Shown: positions 44,730 through 54,369 of the stretch, in pieces
How the letters are laid out: each line of letters begins with the position of its first letter
Position numbering within the stretch: the first letter of the stretch is position 1
Source: Acidobacteriota bacterium
GTDB taxonomy: Bacteria > Acidobacteriota > Blastocatellia > UBA7656
Assembly: GCA_040754075.1 (NCBI GenBank)
Contig: JBFMDH010000012.1
Location: forward strand, 124,001-188,000
Length of the DNA stretch: 64,000 bases
Direction of reading: 5' to 3'
Position numbers and translations under genes: made by a program
The notes under the pieces: model-generated
Databases searched by the model: none
What the model was told of the DNA's origin: nothing
What the model saw: only the letters and a program-made list of their open reading frames with translations

Positions 44730-45359
44730 TTACGGTTGCAACACGTCGCGTGTCGTGTCGCCTCTAACGGTGCGGATGAGCATCTCGGTTCCGCGCTCCA
44801 GTTTTAATTCTTTGCTGCCGTCGATAATCAATGAACCGGCGCTGGCACCTGCACCGATAATCAGTCCGACGACAACTCCTTTGCGTCCACCGATCAGTCC
44901 GCCAACTACGCCACTGATGGCAGCCCAAATGCTGGTTCGCTTGATGGCTTGCTTGCCGCGACTGCCCGAATGTATATAGCCCTCTTCATCTATTACTTTC
45001 ACGGATTCACTCTGACGGACTTCAAGTAGTTCAGCTCTCAATCGGGCGTTGCGCCCGTCGCGCAGTTGAATGCGATCAAAGCTTAATCCTATTTCCGTCT
45101 TGCCTTTCAGCCGTCCGGATTTTTCAAGGTGTGAAAGGTGACCGAAAACGGTCGCGCCTTGGTAAACTCGCGGGGATACCACCGTTGCAGTGAACTGGTC
45201 GCCAACCCTGCTATGTTTACTGCTGATTGTTTCATTCAGGCGGACGACGAAGCGTGTCCCCTTAGGCACGGGCACTCGCTGTGCTGCTCCATTGACCATA
45301 GGCATGGTTAATCCCACAAGCGCGAGGCTCAAAATCACAGCTCTGAAATGGTTCTTCAT
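44730..45359 (-). CDS. Secreted glycine-zipper protein
   Basis: 209 residues with a signal peptide (LSLALVGLTMPMVNGAAQ). The mature part begins VPVPKGTRFVVRLNETISSKHSRVGDQFTATVV, a pattern seen in acidobacterial envelope proteins of unknown role. Near residue 150 is a glycine zipper, SGVVGGLIGGRKGVVVGLIIGAGASAG, able to insert in or associate with membranes, followed by a short beta-type tail. A very strong AAGGAGGG precedes the ATG. Confidence 0.8.
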   Translation of the reverse strand: MKNHFRAVILSLALVGLTMPMVNGAAQRVPVPKGTRFVVRLNETISSKHSRVGDQFTATVVSPRVYQGATVFGHLSHLEKSGRLKGKTEIGLSFDRIQLRDGRNARLRAELLEVRQSESVKVIDEEGYIHSGSRGKQAIKRTSIWAAISGVVGGLIGGRKGVVVGLIIGAGASAGSLIIDGSKELKLERGTEMLIRTVRGDTTRDVLQP

Positions 45360-45379
45360 GGTTTCCCTCCTTCATCTGC

Positions 45380-45577
45380 TTATGCGTGTTTGAGTGTCTC
45401 CATCCTGAGTACGACTATCGGCGGATTTACAGCGGTAGGCGGAGGGCGGAGTTCAACTTTAAGCTCGCGCTCCGCGCCACAGTCGTAGCAAGTTTGGATC
45501 AATCGTTTGTCCACTGAGCGTTCGTGTGGAACCCCCCAATAATGTATGTGGTTCGTCAGCAGAGATAATAAATTCAT
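45380..45577 (-). CDS. Small CxxC (zinc-ribbon-like) protein
   Basis: 65 residues. The central TCYDCGAERELKVEL has a single CxxC that could bind zinc as a dimer or with the upstream His residues (HIHYWG, PHER). GGGAGG lies 5 nt before the ATG, one of the best ribosome-binding sites of the region, which supports a true gene. It lies 20 bp upstream of the glycine-zipper gene on the same strand. Confidence 0.65.
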   Translation of the reverse strand: MNLLSLLTNHIHYWGVPHERSVDKRLIQTCYDCGAERELKVELRPPPTAVNPPIVVLRMETLKHA

Positions 45578-46008
45578 AACTGCCTCCCGGAATTAGTCGA
45601 TTGCTGCGTTTAGCCTGGGTTCGGGTTGCAGCGAGGAATTCGCAATTGCCAACCTCAAATCAACTCTTCGCTGTTCGCGTCTTTGGTACGGGGAAGCAAA
45701 AAGCGTGCCGAGCAAGGAAAGTAATTCTTACAACAGTTGCGAGATGGTTAACAGAAATTTCATGCAAATTTCCTCAAGCTTTTGTGGAAATTCACAATTT
45801 TCTGGCTCTTATTACCCAAGAAGAGGGAGTGAAAATCGACCAATAATATTCCCTGGCTTTATGAAGGAGATAATCATTACAAGTTGAATATGAATGGCGT
45901 CGATGATAGGGAACTGAGTTTGCGGCAACCCGGATGCTCCTACTGCCTCGGATAAAATTATCGGCTTTGATGGAAGCCTGGTCTTTCGATACTTGGGCAA
46001 TCGTTGGC
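45578..46008. other. Gap with no supported gene
   Basis: The frames at 45601-45846 (plus) and 45812-46000 (minus) lack ribosome-binding sites and family resemblance. The stretch is AT-rich in its right half. I see no hairpin, promoter or repeat that I would defend. It probably holds the promoter of the minus-strand small-protein operon. Confidence 0.4.
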
Positions 46009-47028
46009 TTACAAAGCCGGGTTCAACTGATCGCCAGGGTTCTTGGGTTCATACAGTCGCAACCGTTTACTGAGGGTTATGGTCACAAGAATTGAAAAAC
46101 CGCTTGATACTGACGCCTGCACAAATTTGAAAGCAGACTCAAAGGACATATCAAACGCTTTCCCAAGATAACCGATGATGATATGCGCGCCAAAACCGGT
46201 GAGTAACCCCAAAGCGATTCGCGCCAGGCGTTTCGACAGGCAGGCGCTATCGTCAGGCAAGCCTTTTACCCATACGATAAAGAACGCGACATTCAAACCG
46301 AACAGGGAACCGATGGCTTCTGCTTTTACAGCAGGAATCAAGAAAAACAGGGCAACAGGCAAACCCAGAATGTATATCAACAGGAAAAAGGTTTGCCGAC
46401 CGATGGGTTTGATTGAATCCGGCTTACTCAAAGATAAGCGAAAGATTGTGTCGCGCCTGAGAACCAGGCGAGCGCCATAGATTAGAATAACGCTAATCAT
46501 AACCCCGCCAATCACGTCACCGATAAAATGTTTTCCCAGATAAACTCTTGAGAACGCGATTAGCGGAATCAGGATAATTGCCAACCAGCGCGTGGTGGGT
46601 TTTCCAAACAGTGAATATAGTCCGCCCCACAACGCGGTTGCGGTACTCGCATGACCTGAAGGAAAACTCCGCATGGCGAGTTCAGAAGATTGAGAAAGGT
46701 TTTGGATAAATTGCCAAAGCCTGGTTGCTGCGCCGTCGCGCGACAAACGTTTAAACAACCAATCCTCTTGCAGATTAACAACCGTTGCATCTACTTCATA
46801 AGGGCGCGGCATGGCAAATAAATTTTTGAAGAAGTCAGTAAAGAGGGCTGCTAACCAGCACAGGTTTGCCAGCACGATACCCTTGCGAAAATTAATGCCG
46901 AACAGGGTGACACTGATGAACAAGTCACGGACAAACGCAGAACCACCAGATGTGACGATGAGCATGAACCACGTGAACCAGTCTGAAGCGTGGTTTTGCA
47001 AAAACCTGATTGGTTCGGTTTCAAACAT
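46009..47028 (-). CDS. PAP2-family membrane phosphatase
   Basis: 339 residues with about eight TM segments. The acid-phosphatase signature is complete: KNLFAMPRP (K-x6-RP), FPSGHAST (PSGH) and SRVYLGKHFIGDVIGG (SR-x5-H-x3-D). A C-terminal extension of about 110 residues adds further TMs (LLIYILGLPVALFFLIPA). Likely substrates are undecaprenyl-pyrophosphate or phosphatidic acid on the outer face of the inner membrane. Only a weak ribosome-binding site precedes the ATG. It lies 172 bp after the phosphorylase gene. Confidence 0.92.
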   Translation of the reverse strand: MFETEPIRFLQNHASDWFTWFMLIVTSGGSAFVRDLFISVTLFGINFRKGIVLANLCWLAALFTDFFKNLFAMPRPYEVDATVVNLQEDWLFKRLSRDGAATRLWQFIQNLSQSSELAMRSFPSGHASTATALWGGLYSLFGKPTTRWLAIILIPLIAFSRVYLGKHFIGDVIGGVMISVILIYGARLVLRRDTIFRLSLSKPDSIKPIGRQTFFLLIYILGLPVALFFLIPAVKAEAIGSLFGLNVAFFIVWVKGLPDDSACLSKRLARIALGLLTGFGAHIIIGYLGKAFDMSFESAFKFVQASVSSGFSILVTITLSKRLRLYEPKNPGDQLNPAL

Positions 47029-47200
47029 ACTCTAGAGGTCAGATAAAAGTTTTCGGCAAAACTGCTTGAAAATCCCCGACCAGCGAATGCGCGGTTGGCT
47101 TTTTTGCTGTGAACCCAGGTGATTGAGCTTTGCCTGATAACCCTGGATGTTGCTGCCTTCCGGTTAATTTCTCTCCCCGCAAATTTGAGCAACAGATGAT

Positions 47201-48892
47201 TCAACGGAAATAGGCGTTTAAGACATATTGTTCAATCATGCGATGGGCGTTAAAGAACGAACCATTGAGAGCAATGGCGTGCGCCATTATATCAAGGAAG
47301 CGCCGACGGTCTTGATAAAAAAGCGGCAAGACTACGCCTGCAAGCTTGTCATATAACGAACGCGCATCGTTTGAAGAGTCTTGCGCGGTTTTGCCGCTCA
47401 AAATTTTTTCCCCGATTGCCCACCCGGTTACGCCTTCTATATGCCCTTCAAGCCACCAACCATCCAGAACGCTCAGACTGGGAACGCCATTGAGGGCAGC
47501 CTTCATGCCGCTGGTGCCGGATGCTTCAAAAGGCGGCAGCGGGGTATTCAACCAGACATCCGCCCCTGCCACCAGAAACTTAGCGACTTCCATATCATAA
47601 TTTTCAAGAAAGACAATGGTCATCTCTTTTCTGAGAGTTTCTTTCAATTCGAGAATTCGTTTGATAGCCCGTTTGCCAGCCTGGTCTTGAGGGTGAGCTT
47701 TGCCGGAAAAGATAATTTGTAGTCCGCCAAATTGGGTTGCGATTGCCTTCAACTGCTCGACATCGGCAAAGAGCAACTCCCATCGTTTATATTCGGTGGC
47801 GCGTCTGGCAAAACCGAGGGTGAACACATCCATATCCAATCCCGCATTGGTCAGATGATTGGCATAATGAAACAACGCCTTTTTGGCTTCCTGGTGAGCC
47901 GCCCAGATTTCCTCTTTGGCGATACGCAAGGCGGAGCGCAAACTGAAATTATCTTGTCGCCAGCCTGGAATGTAACGGTCGAAAAGCGTTTGAAAGGGTT
48001 GGGCAGTCCAGGTCGCCGCGTGTACACCATTAGTAATCGCGTCAATTTCGTAGTGGGCAAACAATGACCGTGAGACCTCCATATGTTTTTTCGCGACGCC
48101 ATTGATGTGACGGCTGAGATTGAGCGCGAGATAAGTCAGATTCAATCGCCCTTCGCAACAAAACACCTCTTTCATTGCAAAAATATCACGGCGTCCTAAG
48201 ACCTGCTCTGCAAGTTCTAAGGGAAATTGATCGTGCCCGGCAGGCACCGGCGTGTGGGTGGTGAAAATACATTTATCTCTGACAGCTTCGATGTCTTGCG
48301 AAAGGAAAGTCTCATGCTGGGCTTGCTGTCGCTGTTCGTCGAGCAGTTCAAGAGTAAGTAAACTGGAATGCCCTTCGTTGAGGTGAAAGCGTTCGATATT
48401 TTGGTGCCCAAGGGCGCGCAGCAGGCGTATGCCACCGATGCCTAAAATGACTTCCTGACAGAGGCGATAACGGCGGTCGCCACCGTAGAGATAATGCGTC
48501 AATTCTCTGTCCCAGTCGGAATTTTGCGGCAAATCCGTGTCGAGAAAATAGACAGGGATTTTGAAACCGCTGATTCCTGTTACCTCATAGCGCCAACAAC
48601 CGAGTCGTACAGTTCGGGATTCGATAGAGACGCAAACCTCTACGGGCAACTTCTCTAGAAAATCATCTACAGCCCAGTGCGCAGGTTCTTCCGTCTGCCA
48701 GCCATCCGGGGTAATACGCTGATGAAAATAGCCCTTGCGGTGAAGAAGGGTAACCGCAACGAGCGGGACTTTCAAATCAGCGGCTGCGCGGATCGTATCG
48801 CCCGCGAGCACCCCCAGCCCACCGCTATAGGTCGGAATTTCCGCGTTGATACCAATCTCCATCGAAAAGTAGGCAATCACCTGATGATTCAT
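47201..48892 (-). CDS. glgP: Short-form alpha-glucan phosphorylase (GT35)
   Basis: 563 residues. [35 protein letters not shown] and the PLP-lysine region [25 protein letters not shown] identify the GT35 alpha-glucan phosphorylase of the short bacterial/archaeal type; long forms exceed 800 residues. [21 protein letters not shown] and [11 protein letters not shown] are also in place. It releases glucose-1-phosphate from storage glucan, feeding energy under starvation. GGAG lies nine bases before the ATG. It closes the stress and metabolism island. Confidence 0.95.
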   Translation of the reverse strand: MNHQVIAYFSMEIGINAEIPTYSGGLGVLAGDTIRAAADLKVPLVAVTLLHRKGYFHQRITPDGWQTEEPAHWAVDDFLEKLPVEVCVSIESRTVRLGCWRYEVTGISGFKIPVYFLDTDLPQNSDWDRELTHYLYGGDRRYRLCQEVILGIGGIRLLRALGHQNIERFHLNEGHSSLLTLELLDEQRQQAQHETFLSQDIEAVRDKCIFTTHTPVPAGHDQFPLELAEQVLGRRDIFAMKEVFCCEGRLNLTYLALNLSRHINGVAKKHMEVSRSLFAHYEIDAITNGVHAATWTAQPFQTLFDRYIPGWRQDNFSLRSALRIAKEEIWAAHQEAKKALFHYANHLTNAGLDMDVFTLGFARRATEYKRWELLFADVEQLKAIATQFGGLQIIFSGKAHPQDQAGKRAIKRILELKETLRKEMTIVFLENYDMEVAKFLVAGADVWLNTPLPPFEASGTSGMKAALNGVPSLSVLDGWWLEGHIEGVTGWAIGEKILSGKTAQDSSNDARSLYDKLAGVVLPLFYQDRRRFLDIMAHAIALNGSFFNAHRMIEQYVLNAYFR

Positions 48893-49358
48893 GGTTCTTC
48901 ACTCCGTTCTTGCCCGGTCTCAATAACCTTAGCACCATGCGCAGTGCCCCAGATGATTAATATCCGGAAGAATCAACACGGCACTCGGTTTGTGAAACCA
49001 GGGTTAAGGAAATCAGCAACCTGGATGGATAAGCAATCAAGATGCCAGGAAAGCCGTCTTTAACTGGCAAGAGTAAAAGCGACTATCGGCCAATCCGCGC
49101 AAACTTTCCCACTGGATATGTGCGAAACTCCGCAGCCAAAGTGTTCCTTATGGCTTTTTCACAAGGATTCAAAAATTTCTTGAGTGGTACTACGATTGCT
49201 TTTCTGATTGAGGTATCAAAGAGATTGTGCGGTTTAATAAAGGTGATGTTGAAACGTCTAGAGTTAAATCTAAAACGGACTGCAAGGATAAAAAACTGAT
49301 ATGTGACCAAAAACAAAACCGCCAGTTAAGGCGGTTGTAAATAATTGAATTGGTTAAT
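48893..49358. other. Gap before the tRNA, no supported gene
   Basis: Two overlapping opposite frames (49042-49299 plus, 49083-49316 minus) cover the same bases. Neither has a good ribosome-binding site or a known motif, though the plus frame is Lys/Arg-rich. Near 49313-49336 a short repeat CCGCC...GGCGG could form a small hairpin just after the tRNA on the minus strand and may serve as its terminator. Confidence 0.4.
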
Positions 49359-49430
49359 GGGCGTTACTGGACTCGAACCAGTGACCCCTGCCGTGTGAAG
49401 ACAGTGCTCTACCGACTGAGCTAAACGCCC
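49359..49430 (-). tRNA. tRNA-Val (anticodon CAC)
   Basis: 72 nt folding into a perfect cloverleaf on the minus strand: 7-bp acceptor stem GGGCGTT/AACGCCC, D-arm GCTC/GAGC, anticodon stem CTGTC/GGCAG with one G-T pair, loop TTCACAC giving anticodon CAC, a 5-nt variable loop and T-arm ACTGG/CCAGT with loop TTCGAGT. The 3' CCA is not encoded. Confidence 0.96.
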
Positions 49431-49513
49431 GCGTTTGAGATTCAATAGGGTAGCAAATGAAATGCAGATTTGCCAATTCATTTGCTACCTCAAACCTCAT
49501 CAATGAAAAAATT

Positions 49514-51664
49514 TTAGAAGAAAAACAGGGATGAACGATTGGCTCCATTGATGACTTGAACCCAATTGGTTCCTTCGCTTCCTAAATTCAATTTACCCTT
49601 AAAGAATAAAATCCCCGTTTCGCCATCTACCTCGAATGAAAGTGGCGTCACGATTGCCCCATTTAGAACGATTAAGGAAGTGGCACTGAAATTTTTTCCG
49701 AAGATAAATAACTTCTTTATGCCTTTAACTTTTATTCGGGTAATCAGTGGAGCATCCGCGCCTGACCCGGCAGGATTAAAAATGTTCAGTGTATAGCGCT
49801 TGGTATCGCTGTTTTCGATTTTACCGGAAAAATCGTAAACCTGAATAATCACCGTGTAGGTTCCGGCACTCGTGGGCGTTCCTTCAAGTACCCCATTGGT
49901 CGAAAAACTCAAACCCGGCGGTATGTCGCCATTCACGAATTGCCAACGATAGGGTGCCAGTCCGCCTTTTGCGCTTAACGATTGTTTGTAGTGGCTTCCG
50001 ACAAAGCCATCAATCAGACTGAGATTGATAATCGTAACGGCTCCGCCTGAACCTCCGCCACCACTGCCTGCGCTGCCAACATTAATCGTCAGATTGGTGG
50101 TTGCTGCACCAAATACGCCAACGTTATCCTGGTTCATTATCCATTGAAAGTTATAAAGCCCCGGCTGGCTTGGTGCAGTGACATTAAAATTGAAGGTTGC
50201 ATCGCTACCTGGCGAAATATTATTTGGTAGGCGAACGTTTCTAATGCCCCAGTCGGTTGATGATTGCGAAGTCAGCTTATAACTGGAATCCCAGATGGCA
50301 GTCCCGCTGTTTCGCATGGTAATTGAAACCGCATAACTTTGACCGGGATTCATGGCAGAAGTTACCGTTTGATTAACGAATCTCGCGTCGTTCGGGTTGG
50401 AGCCACCACCGCCACCGCCGCCGCCGCCGCCACCTGACGACCCTTGAGGATAAATGGCAAGGACACCCGTAATGTCATCGGCAGCTAATGTGGCGTCGCG
50501 CCTGCCGCGCGCCAAAGCCCACATAATCGCGTTGCTATCACCGGAATGTCCCAGTCCGATTGAATGACCGATTTCATGGCAGGCGATTTCCGCAAGCGTC
50601 GAGGGTGTGCTTAAAAAGCAATCCATCCCACGGTTGAACACGATGTCGGCTTCGAGTAAACGGTTGTAACTTCTGCCGCCAATGACTGTGGTTTCCAGAC
50701 TCCAGTAAACCGTGGTTCGCGCCACCACTCCTGAACAGCCAATCGCCGGGTCTAATTGCCCTAAACAATCTCCAAATGAAATCACATTTGCGCCATCGCG
50801 GACGGCTCCGCAACTTGTCGTAGAGCCTGCTAGCTGTAATTGAATAGGTGCGCCGCTTTGTGCAGACCAGGCGGTCAACCCGCGAGTCACCTCGGCGCTT
50901 CCGCCACCGGCTACAGGGCTGCGGTCAGGGTTTAAATAATAGCTGACCGATTGTCCCGAATCGGCTTCAAACCAGCGCGTGCCGGTGACGACGAAGTCGG
51001 TTGAAAAGTTTATCCCTTCGCGCTTTTTGCGCTCATACTCGAGAGGTCTTATGGTCAGCGGCTGAGTTTGATGAATGGCATCATACTGCGCGATTAATGC
51101 GATTTCGGTATTCAGGGTTTGACGAATCTTTCCGAGGTATTCACGTAAGGGAGCGATGGAGGTCGTCGTTGACTCATCAACCGGCGCAAGCAACCGAACT
51201 TCATCATTCAAATTGCGCTTGGCGATGATTTCTCCTGATCCGATATCGGTTTCAATCGAAAAACTGCCGACAAATGAATGCGCCGTATGCAATGCCCCAT
51301 CTGCGGAGGTGTTCAAATATAAAAGCACACGCTGGCCCGCTTGATAGTATGGCGCGCCAACCACTTCATACCCGCCATCGGGAAAGTAACCGCCGAGTTC
51401 TTTTAAAACGATGGTGCGATTTTCAAGATTGCCTTTGAGCAAGCGGTCACAATCAACTTCAACATAGGTCCACGCAACCTGATGTGTATCGTCCCACGCG
51501 CAAACCACCGAACGCACTTCGCCGGTAACAATAAAACGCGAACTGACGATCAAATCTTTATCTGTAGGGATAATCGCGGTAGTGGCGTGAGTCGAAGTCG
51601 AGAACAAAATCGAAATAATGAATGCGAATAAGGAGAGAGCTAAGCTCCTGCGAATTAGGTTCAT
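49514..51664 (-). CDS. Secreted matrixin-like metalloprotease with poly-Gly linkers and TIG-like C-terminus
   Basis: 716 residues from ATG 51664 (an in-frame TTG at 51676 is less likely). A signal peptide is followed by about 190 residues of pro-region and then a metzincin domain with HEIGHSIGLGHS (HExxHxxGxxH) and NAIMWALA as Met-turn. An eleven-glycine linker leads to a CARDB/Ig-like domain (MNPGQSYAVSITMRNSGTAIW), a second Gly-rich linker, a putative-Ig domain (LPPYRW-like APYRWQFVNGDIPPGLSF), and a final TIG-like module (ITRIKVKGIKKLFIFGKNF). It is an exported, probably surface-bound peptidase. Confidence 0.92.
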   Translation of the reverse strand: MNLIRRSLALSLFAFIISILFSTSTHATTAIIPTDKDLIVSSRFIVTGEVRSVVCAWDDTHQVAWTYVEVDCDRLLKGNLENRTIVLKELGGYFPDGGYEVVGAPYYQAGQRVLLYLNTSADGALHTAHSFVGSFSIETDIGSGEIIAKRNLNDEVRLLAPVDESTTTSIAPLREYLGKIRQTLNTEIALIAQYDAIHQTQPLTIRPLEYERKKREGINFSTDFVVTGTRWFEADSGQSVSYYLNPDRSPVAGGGSAEVTRGLTAWSAQSGAPIQLQLAGSTTSCGAVRDGANVISFGDCLGQLDPAIGCSGVVARTTVYWSLETTVIGGRSYNRLLEADIVFNRGMDCFLSTPSTLAEIACHEIGHSIGLGHSGDSNAIMWALARGRRDATLAADDITGVLAIYPQGSSGGGGGGGGGGGSNPNDARFVNQTVTSAMNPGQSYAVSITMRNSGTAIWDSSYKLTSQSSTDWGIRNVRLPNNISPGSDATFNFNVTAPSQPGLYNFQWIMNQDNVGVFGAATTNLTINVGSAGSGGGGSGGAVTIINLSLIDGFVGSHYKQSLSAKGGLAPYRWQFVNGDIPPGLSFSTNGVLEGTPTSAGTYTVIIQVYDFSGKIENSDTKRYTLNIFNPAGSGADAPLITRIKVKGIKKLFIFGKNFSATSLIVLNGAIVTPLSFEVDGETGILFFKGKLNLGSEGTNWVQVINGANRSSLFFF

Positions 51665-51834
51665 GATACATCTCAAAATTGAAATTATCGGGGCAAGATA
51701 GACCGCAAAGGGTGCGATAGAATTTGTTGCTTTTTGAGCCTTCGTCGCACCCTTTGTGGATTCAATTTAGATTCAGCATTTAGTGACGTGAGCATTCAAT
51801 CACAGCATCAGGCGCACGTCAAGAAAATCAAGAA

Positions 51835-53121
51835 TTATTGCACAATTAACGGATTCGACCTGCGGTCATCAATTGAACTGCGAATCGTAACCACATCACC
51901 CGACCGCGCTTTAACCTTTGCCCGGATGATTCCTGTACCAATAAATGTTATCTTTCGACGGACACTGTTTACTTCGACGATGACATTGTTGGTAAAACCC
52001 GTACCCACGATTTCAATCACTTTTTTCGCCGCGCGCGTGACACTGAAAATGGTCGGTGCGCCGGTCTTTGCCACGGTTGAAATATTCAAGCGATAAAAGC
52101 CGGTTGAATTACTTTGAAAAGCGCCAATGCCGATGACATATCTTCCGGTGTAAGGCAACACAATGTTGAACCGCGAATCCGCCCCGTCATATTCATCGTT
52201 ATAAAAATACTCGACACCGGTTTGCGGGTCGCTGAGGTTGATTTCCGGGTCTAATCGCGAACCCAAAACCTCTGCATCAACATCAACAATTAAAGTCTCA
52301 CCGGCTTCCGCGATGAAGCTATAAAAATCAACATCATTTCTGACTTCGATATCACCGAAAATCGTGGTCGGGATACTTGAAACGGATTGCGCCTGCCGGT
52401 CGTTGGGTTCAACTTCATTGACATCTACGCCGCGCGTGATGTTCAGCAGATAGTTGTAAGATGCGCCGCCAAAATCATCAACATCGGCGATACCGATAAT
52501 AAAGACCGCATCCTCAGCCGGGGTGAAGCGAATCAACGGGTCATTGCTGACGTCGCCAATATCTCTTGCCAGCAGTTGCCCGCTGGAATTGAAAAGCAAT
52601 AAATCGGCAATCATATCCGAACGTTGCAATCGAGATGCAAAGGCTTCGATGACATGGGATTGCCCGGCTAAGCCTTCAAAAGCAAAAAAATCAATATCGC
52701 CGTCAACTGCCATCCTGCCGAAAATATTTACCGGTAACGAAACGCCTTGCGCGATGACATCATTGGGTTCGATTTCGTTTATATCCCCGCCGCCGGTGCC
52801 GAAACTCTGCGGGGTGATTTTATTGAGGTCAGGCACCCCGGCAGCTTTTCGGACTGGATTAAAAATCCGGGTTTTATTCATTTCTCTGCTTGGTGATGAC
52901 CCCGACTCCAGTTTACTTTCCGGTTGCGAATGGCGCTGCAATCGGCGAAACGCTGACGCTTTATCAAGGTCGATAACTGGTGAGGTTCTCGAAGAAATTT
53001 TTTCTTCATTTTGCGGGCGGCTGATTTTCAAAACCGCTTCCTGTGCTGCAACTGAAAACCAGCAAAAAAGTATTACTGTAAAAATGGCTATGATTTTTTG
53101 TTTTGGGGATTGCGAAAACAT
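51835..53121 (-). CDS. Secreted protein with two PPC-type domains and TIG-like C-terminus
   Basis: 428 residues from ATG 53121 (AGGAG upstream). The signal peptide ends near FSVAAQ. Two bacterial pre-peptidase C-terminal-like domains follow, each introduced by an EPND motif: INEIEPNDVIAQG and VNEVEPNDRQAQS, with DIDFFAFEG and DVDFYSFIA. No protease domain is present. The C-terminal APTIFSVTRAAKKVIEIVGTGFTNNV begins the same TIG-like module found in the neighbouring metalloproteases. It may be an accessory surface protein. Confidence 0.85.
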   Translation of the reverse strand: MFSQSPKQKIIAIFTVILFCWFSVAAQEAVLKISRPQNEEKISSRTSPVIDLDKASAFRRLQRHSQPESKLESGSSPSREMNKTRIFNPVRKAAGVPDLNKITPQSFGTGGGDINEIEPNDVIAQGVSLPVNIFGRMAVDGDIDFFAFEGLAGQSHVIEAFASRLQRSDMIADLLLFNSSGQLLARDIGDVSNDPLIRFTPAEDAVFIIGIADVDDFGGASYNYLLNITRGVDVNEVEPNDRQAQSVSSIPTTIFGDIEVRNDVDFYSFIAEAGETLIVDVDAEVLGSRLDPEINLSDPQTGVEYFYNDEYDGADSRFNIVLPYTGRYVIGIGAFQSNSTGFYRLNISTVAKTGAPTIFSVTRAAKKVIEIVGTGFTNNVIVEVNSVRRKITFIGTGIIRAKVKARSGDVVTIRSSIDDRRSNPLIVQ

Positions 53122-53308
53122 TTTGAACTCCTGTCGCAACCCCATCTGTCATCCTGTTTCGCTAGTTTATGATGCCATGACAATAGCGATAAGTTTGCAC
53201 CCCAAGGATTTTTTTCAAAATAAAGTGAAAGGAATTATTTGACTAAACCAGAAATCAAGACATTGGCACACTCGATGTTGAAAAAATGCCGATAAACCGG
53301 GCTTATTC

Positions 53309-54253
53309 TTAATCTGTCGTGTACCAAACTACTGCATTCCGGTTTAGGTGGGCAGCAATAGTCAGGGTTGCTCCTTTGCCATTTTTTGAGAAGTAAGCAT
53401 CCAACGGTTTAAGGAAGGGAATTGCCAGAAGAAAGAGCAGGCGTTTAAGTGGTGAATGCCAAAGCCGCGCTTTCAAACTTTGACGCAAGGCGTGAGGGTT
53501 ATGAACCTTTGATTGAAAACTCGAATGATAAATTTCAAAACCGGCACTCTCTAAAGCGCGATTCAAGGTCTCGTAATCAAAATGGTAGCGATGGCGCGGG
53601 GCATCCAAAGCAAACCAATCGCCTTTGAAAAGTTTTGCCTGATAGCTGGAAGCATTCGGCACTTGAATAATCAAACTGCCATCGGGTTTCAAAATTCTTC
53701 GAGCTTCCAAAAGCTGTTTCATCGGTTGGTTGGTATGTTCAAGCGCCGACCAGAAGGTCACGGTATCAAAAAATTGACTGTCGAAATTTGCATCAAGCAA
53801 AGTTCCGGTAATAATTTTTTCTTCGCCGAAAATTTTTGCGGCAGCGCGCGTAGCATTCGGACTGATTTCAACGCCATAACCATCCCAACCCTGATTACCG
53901 AGTGCCCTTAAAAAAAATCCTGCGCCGCAACCGACATCCAGAATTCTTCCACCTGGTAAATGGCATTCACCGACAAAGGTTGTTTTGTCGGATTGTGAAG
54001 ATTGAATCCACTGCGGGCTTGGTTCACCTCCCCAATAATCTTCCGGGTAATATTTCGAGAGTTCGGTTTCGGTCATTGCCGGCAAGGTGCGCAATACTTT
54101 ACAACCGCTGCATTCGGCGATGGTAAAAATTTCATTAGTAATTTTTAAGCGATCTTTCGTAGAAAATATTTTTTGCATTTGTGTTGAACCACACAAATCA
54201 CAAGGATTTTCGGGCGCTTCAAGCAACAGAGTTTGAGAAATCGGTTCAGACAT
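53309..54253 (-). CDS. SAM-dependent methyltransferase with N-terminal zinc ribbon
   Basis: 314 residues from ATG 54253; the earlier TTG-started extension has no support. A zinc ribbon (CDLCGS...ECSGCKV) precedes a class I methyltransferase: SAM motif ILDVGCGAGFFLRALG, acidic strand DGYGVEIS, and FWSALEHTNQP with LKPDGSLIIQVPN. The arrangement is common in sugar, antibiotic or protein methylases linked to cell-surface polysaccharide. A C-terminal hydrophobic segment (KRLLFLLAIPFLKPLDAYF) suggests membrane contact. The terminator at 54303 separates it from the upstream protease gene. Confidence 0.9.
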   Translation of the reverse strand: MSEPISQTLLLEAPENPCDLCGSTQMQKIFSTKDRLKITNEIFTIAECSGCKVLRTLPAMTETELSKYYPEDYWGGEPSPQWIQSSQSDKTTFVGECHLPGGRILDVGCGAGFFLRALGNQGWDGYGVEISPNATRAAAKIFGEEKIITGTLLDANFDSQFFDTVTFWSALEHTNQPMKQLLEARRILKPDGSLIIQVPNASSYQAKLFKGDWFALDAPRHRYHFDYETLNRALESAGFEIYHSSFQSKVHNPHALRQSLKARLWHSPLKRLLFLLAIPFLKPLDAYFSKNGKGATLTIAAHLNRNAVVWYTTD

Positions 54254-54302
54254 GGAGGGGAGATTGTAGAAGAGCGCAGGGCTTGAGAGAAAGACGAAAA
54301 CC

Positions 54303-54354
54303 AAACAGGCGGCTTTTTATTTTGATTGGTTATGAAATAAAAAGCCGCCTGTTT
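54303..54354. terminator. Long bidirectional-looking hairpin after a metalloprotease gene
   Basis: A perfect 20-bp stem (54303-54322 with 54335-54354; AAACAGGCGGC outermost) with a 12-nt loop, 15 bp past the stop at 54370 on the minus strand. The A/T-rich inner part of the stem supplies the U tract on either strand. It is the longest perfect stem seen in the window. Confidence 0.85.
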
Positions 54355-54369
54355 CGATGTGAGGTTTGA

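Noticed and set aside
49042-49316. Opposed frames of 85 and 77 codons before the tRNA
   Set aside because: They overlap each other, have no ribosome-binding sites and match no family.
50400-50440. GCC/GGC-rich run as a structural DNA element
   Set aside because: It encodes the poly-glycine linker of the metalloprotease. The same kind of linker occurs in the paralogue.
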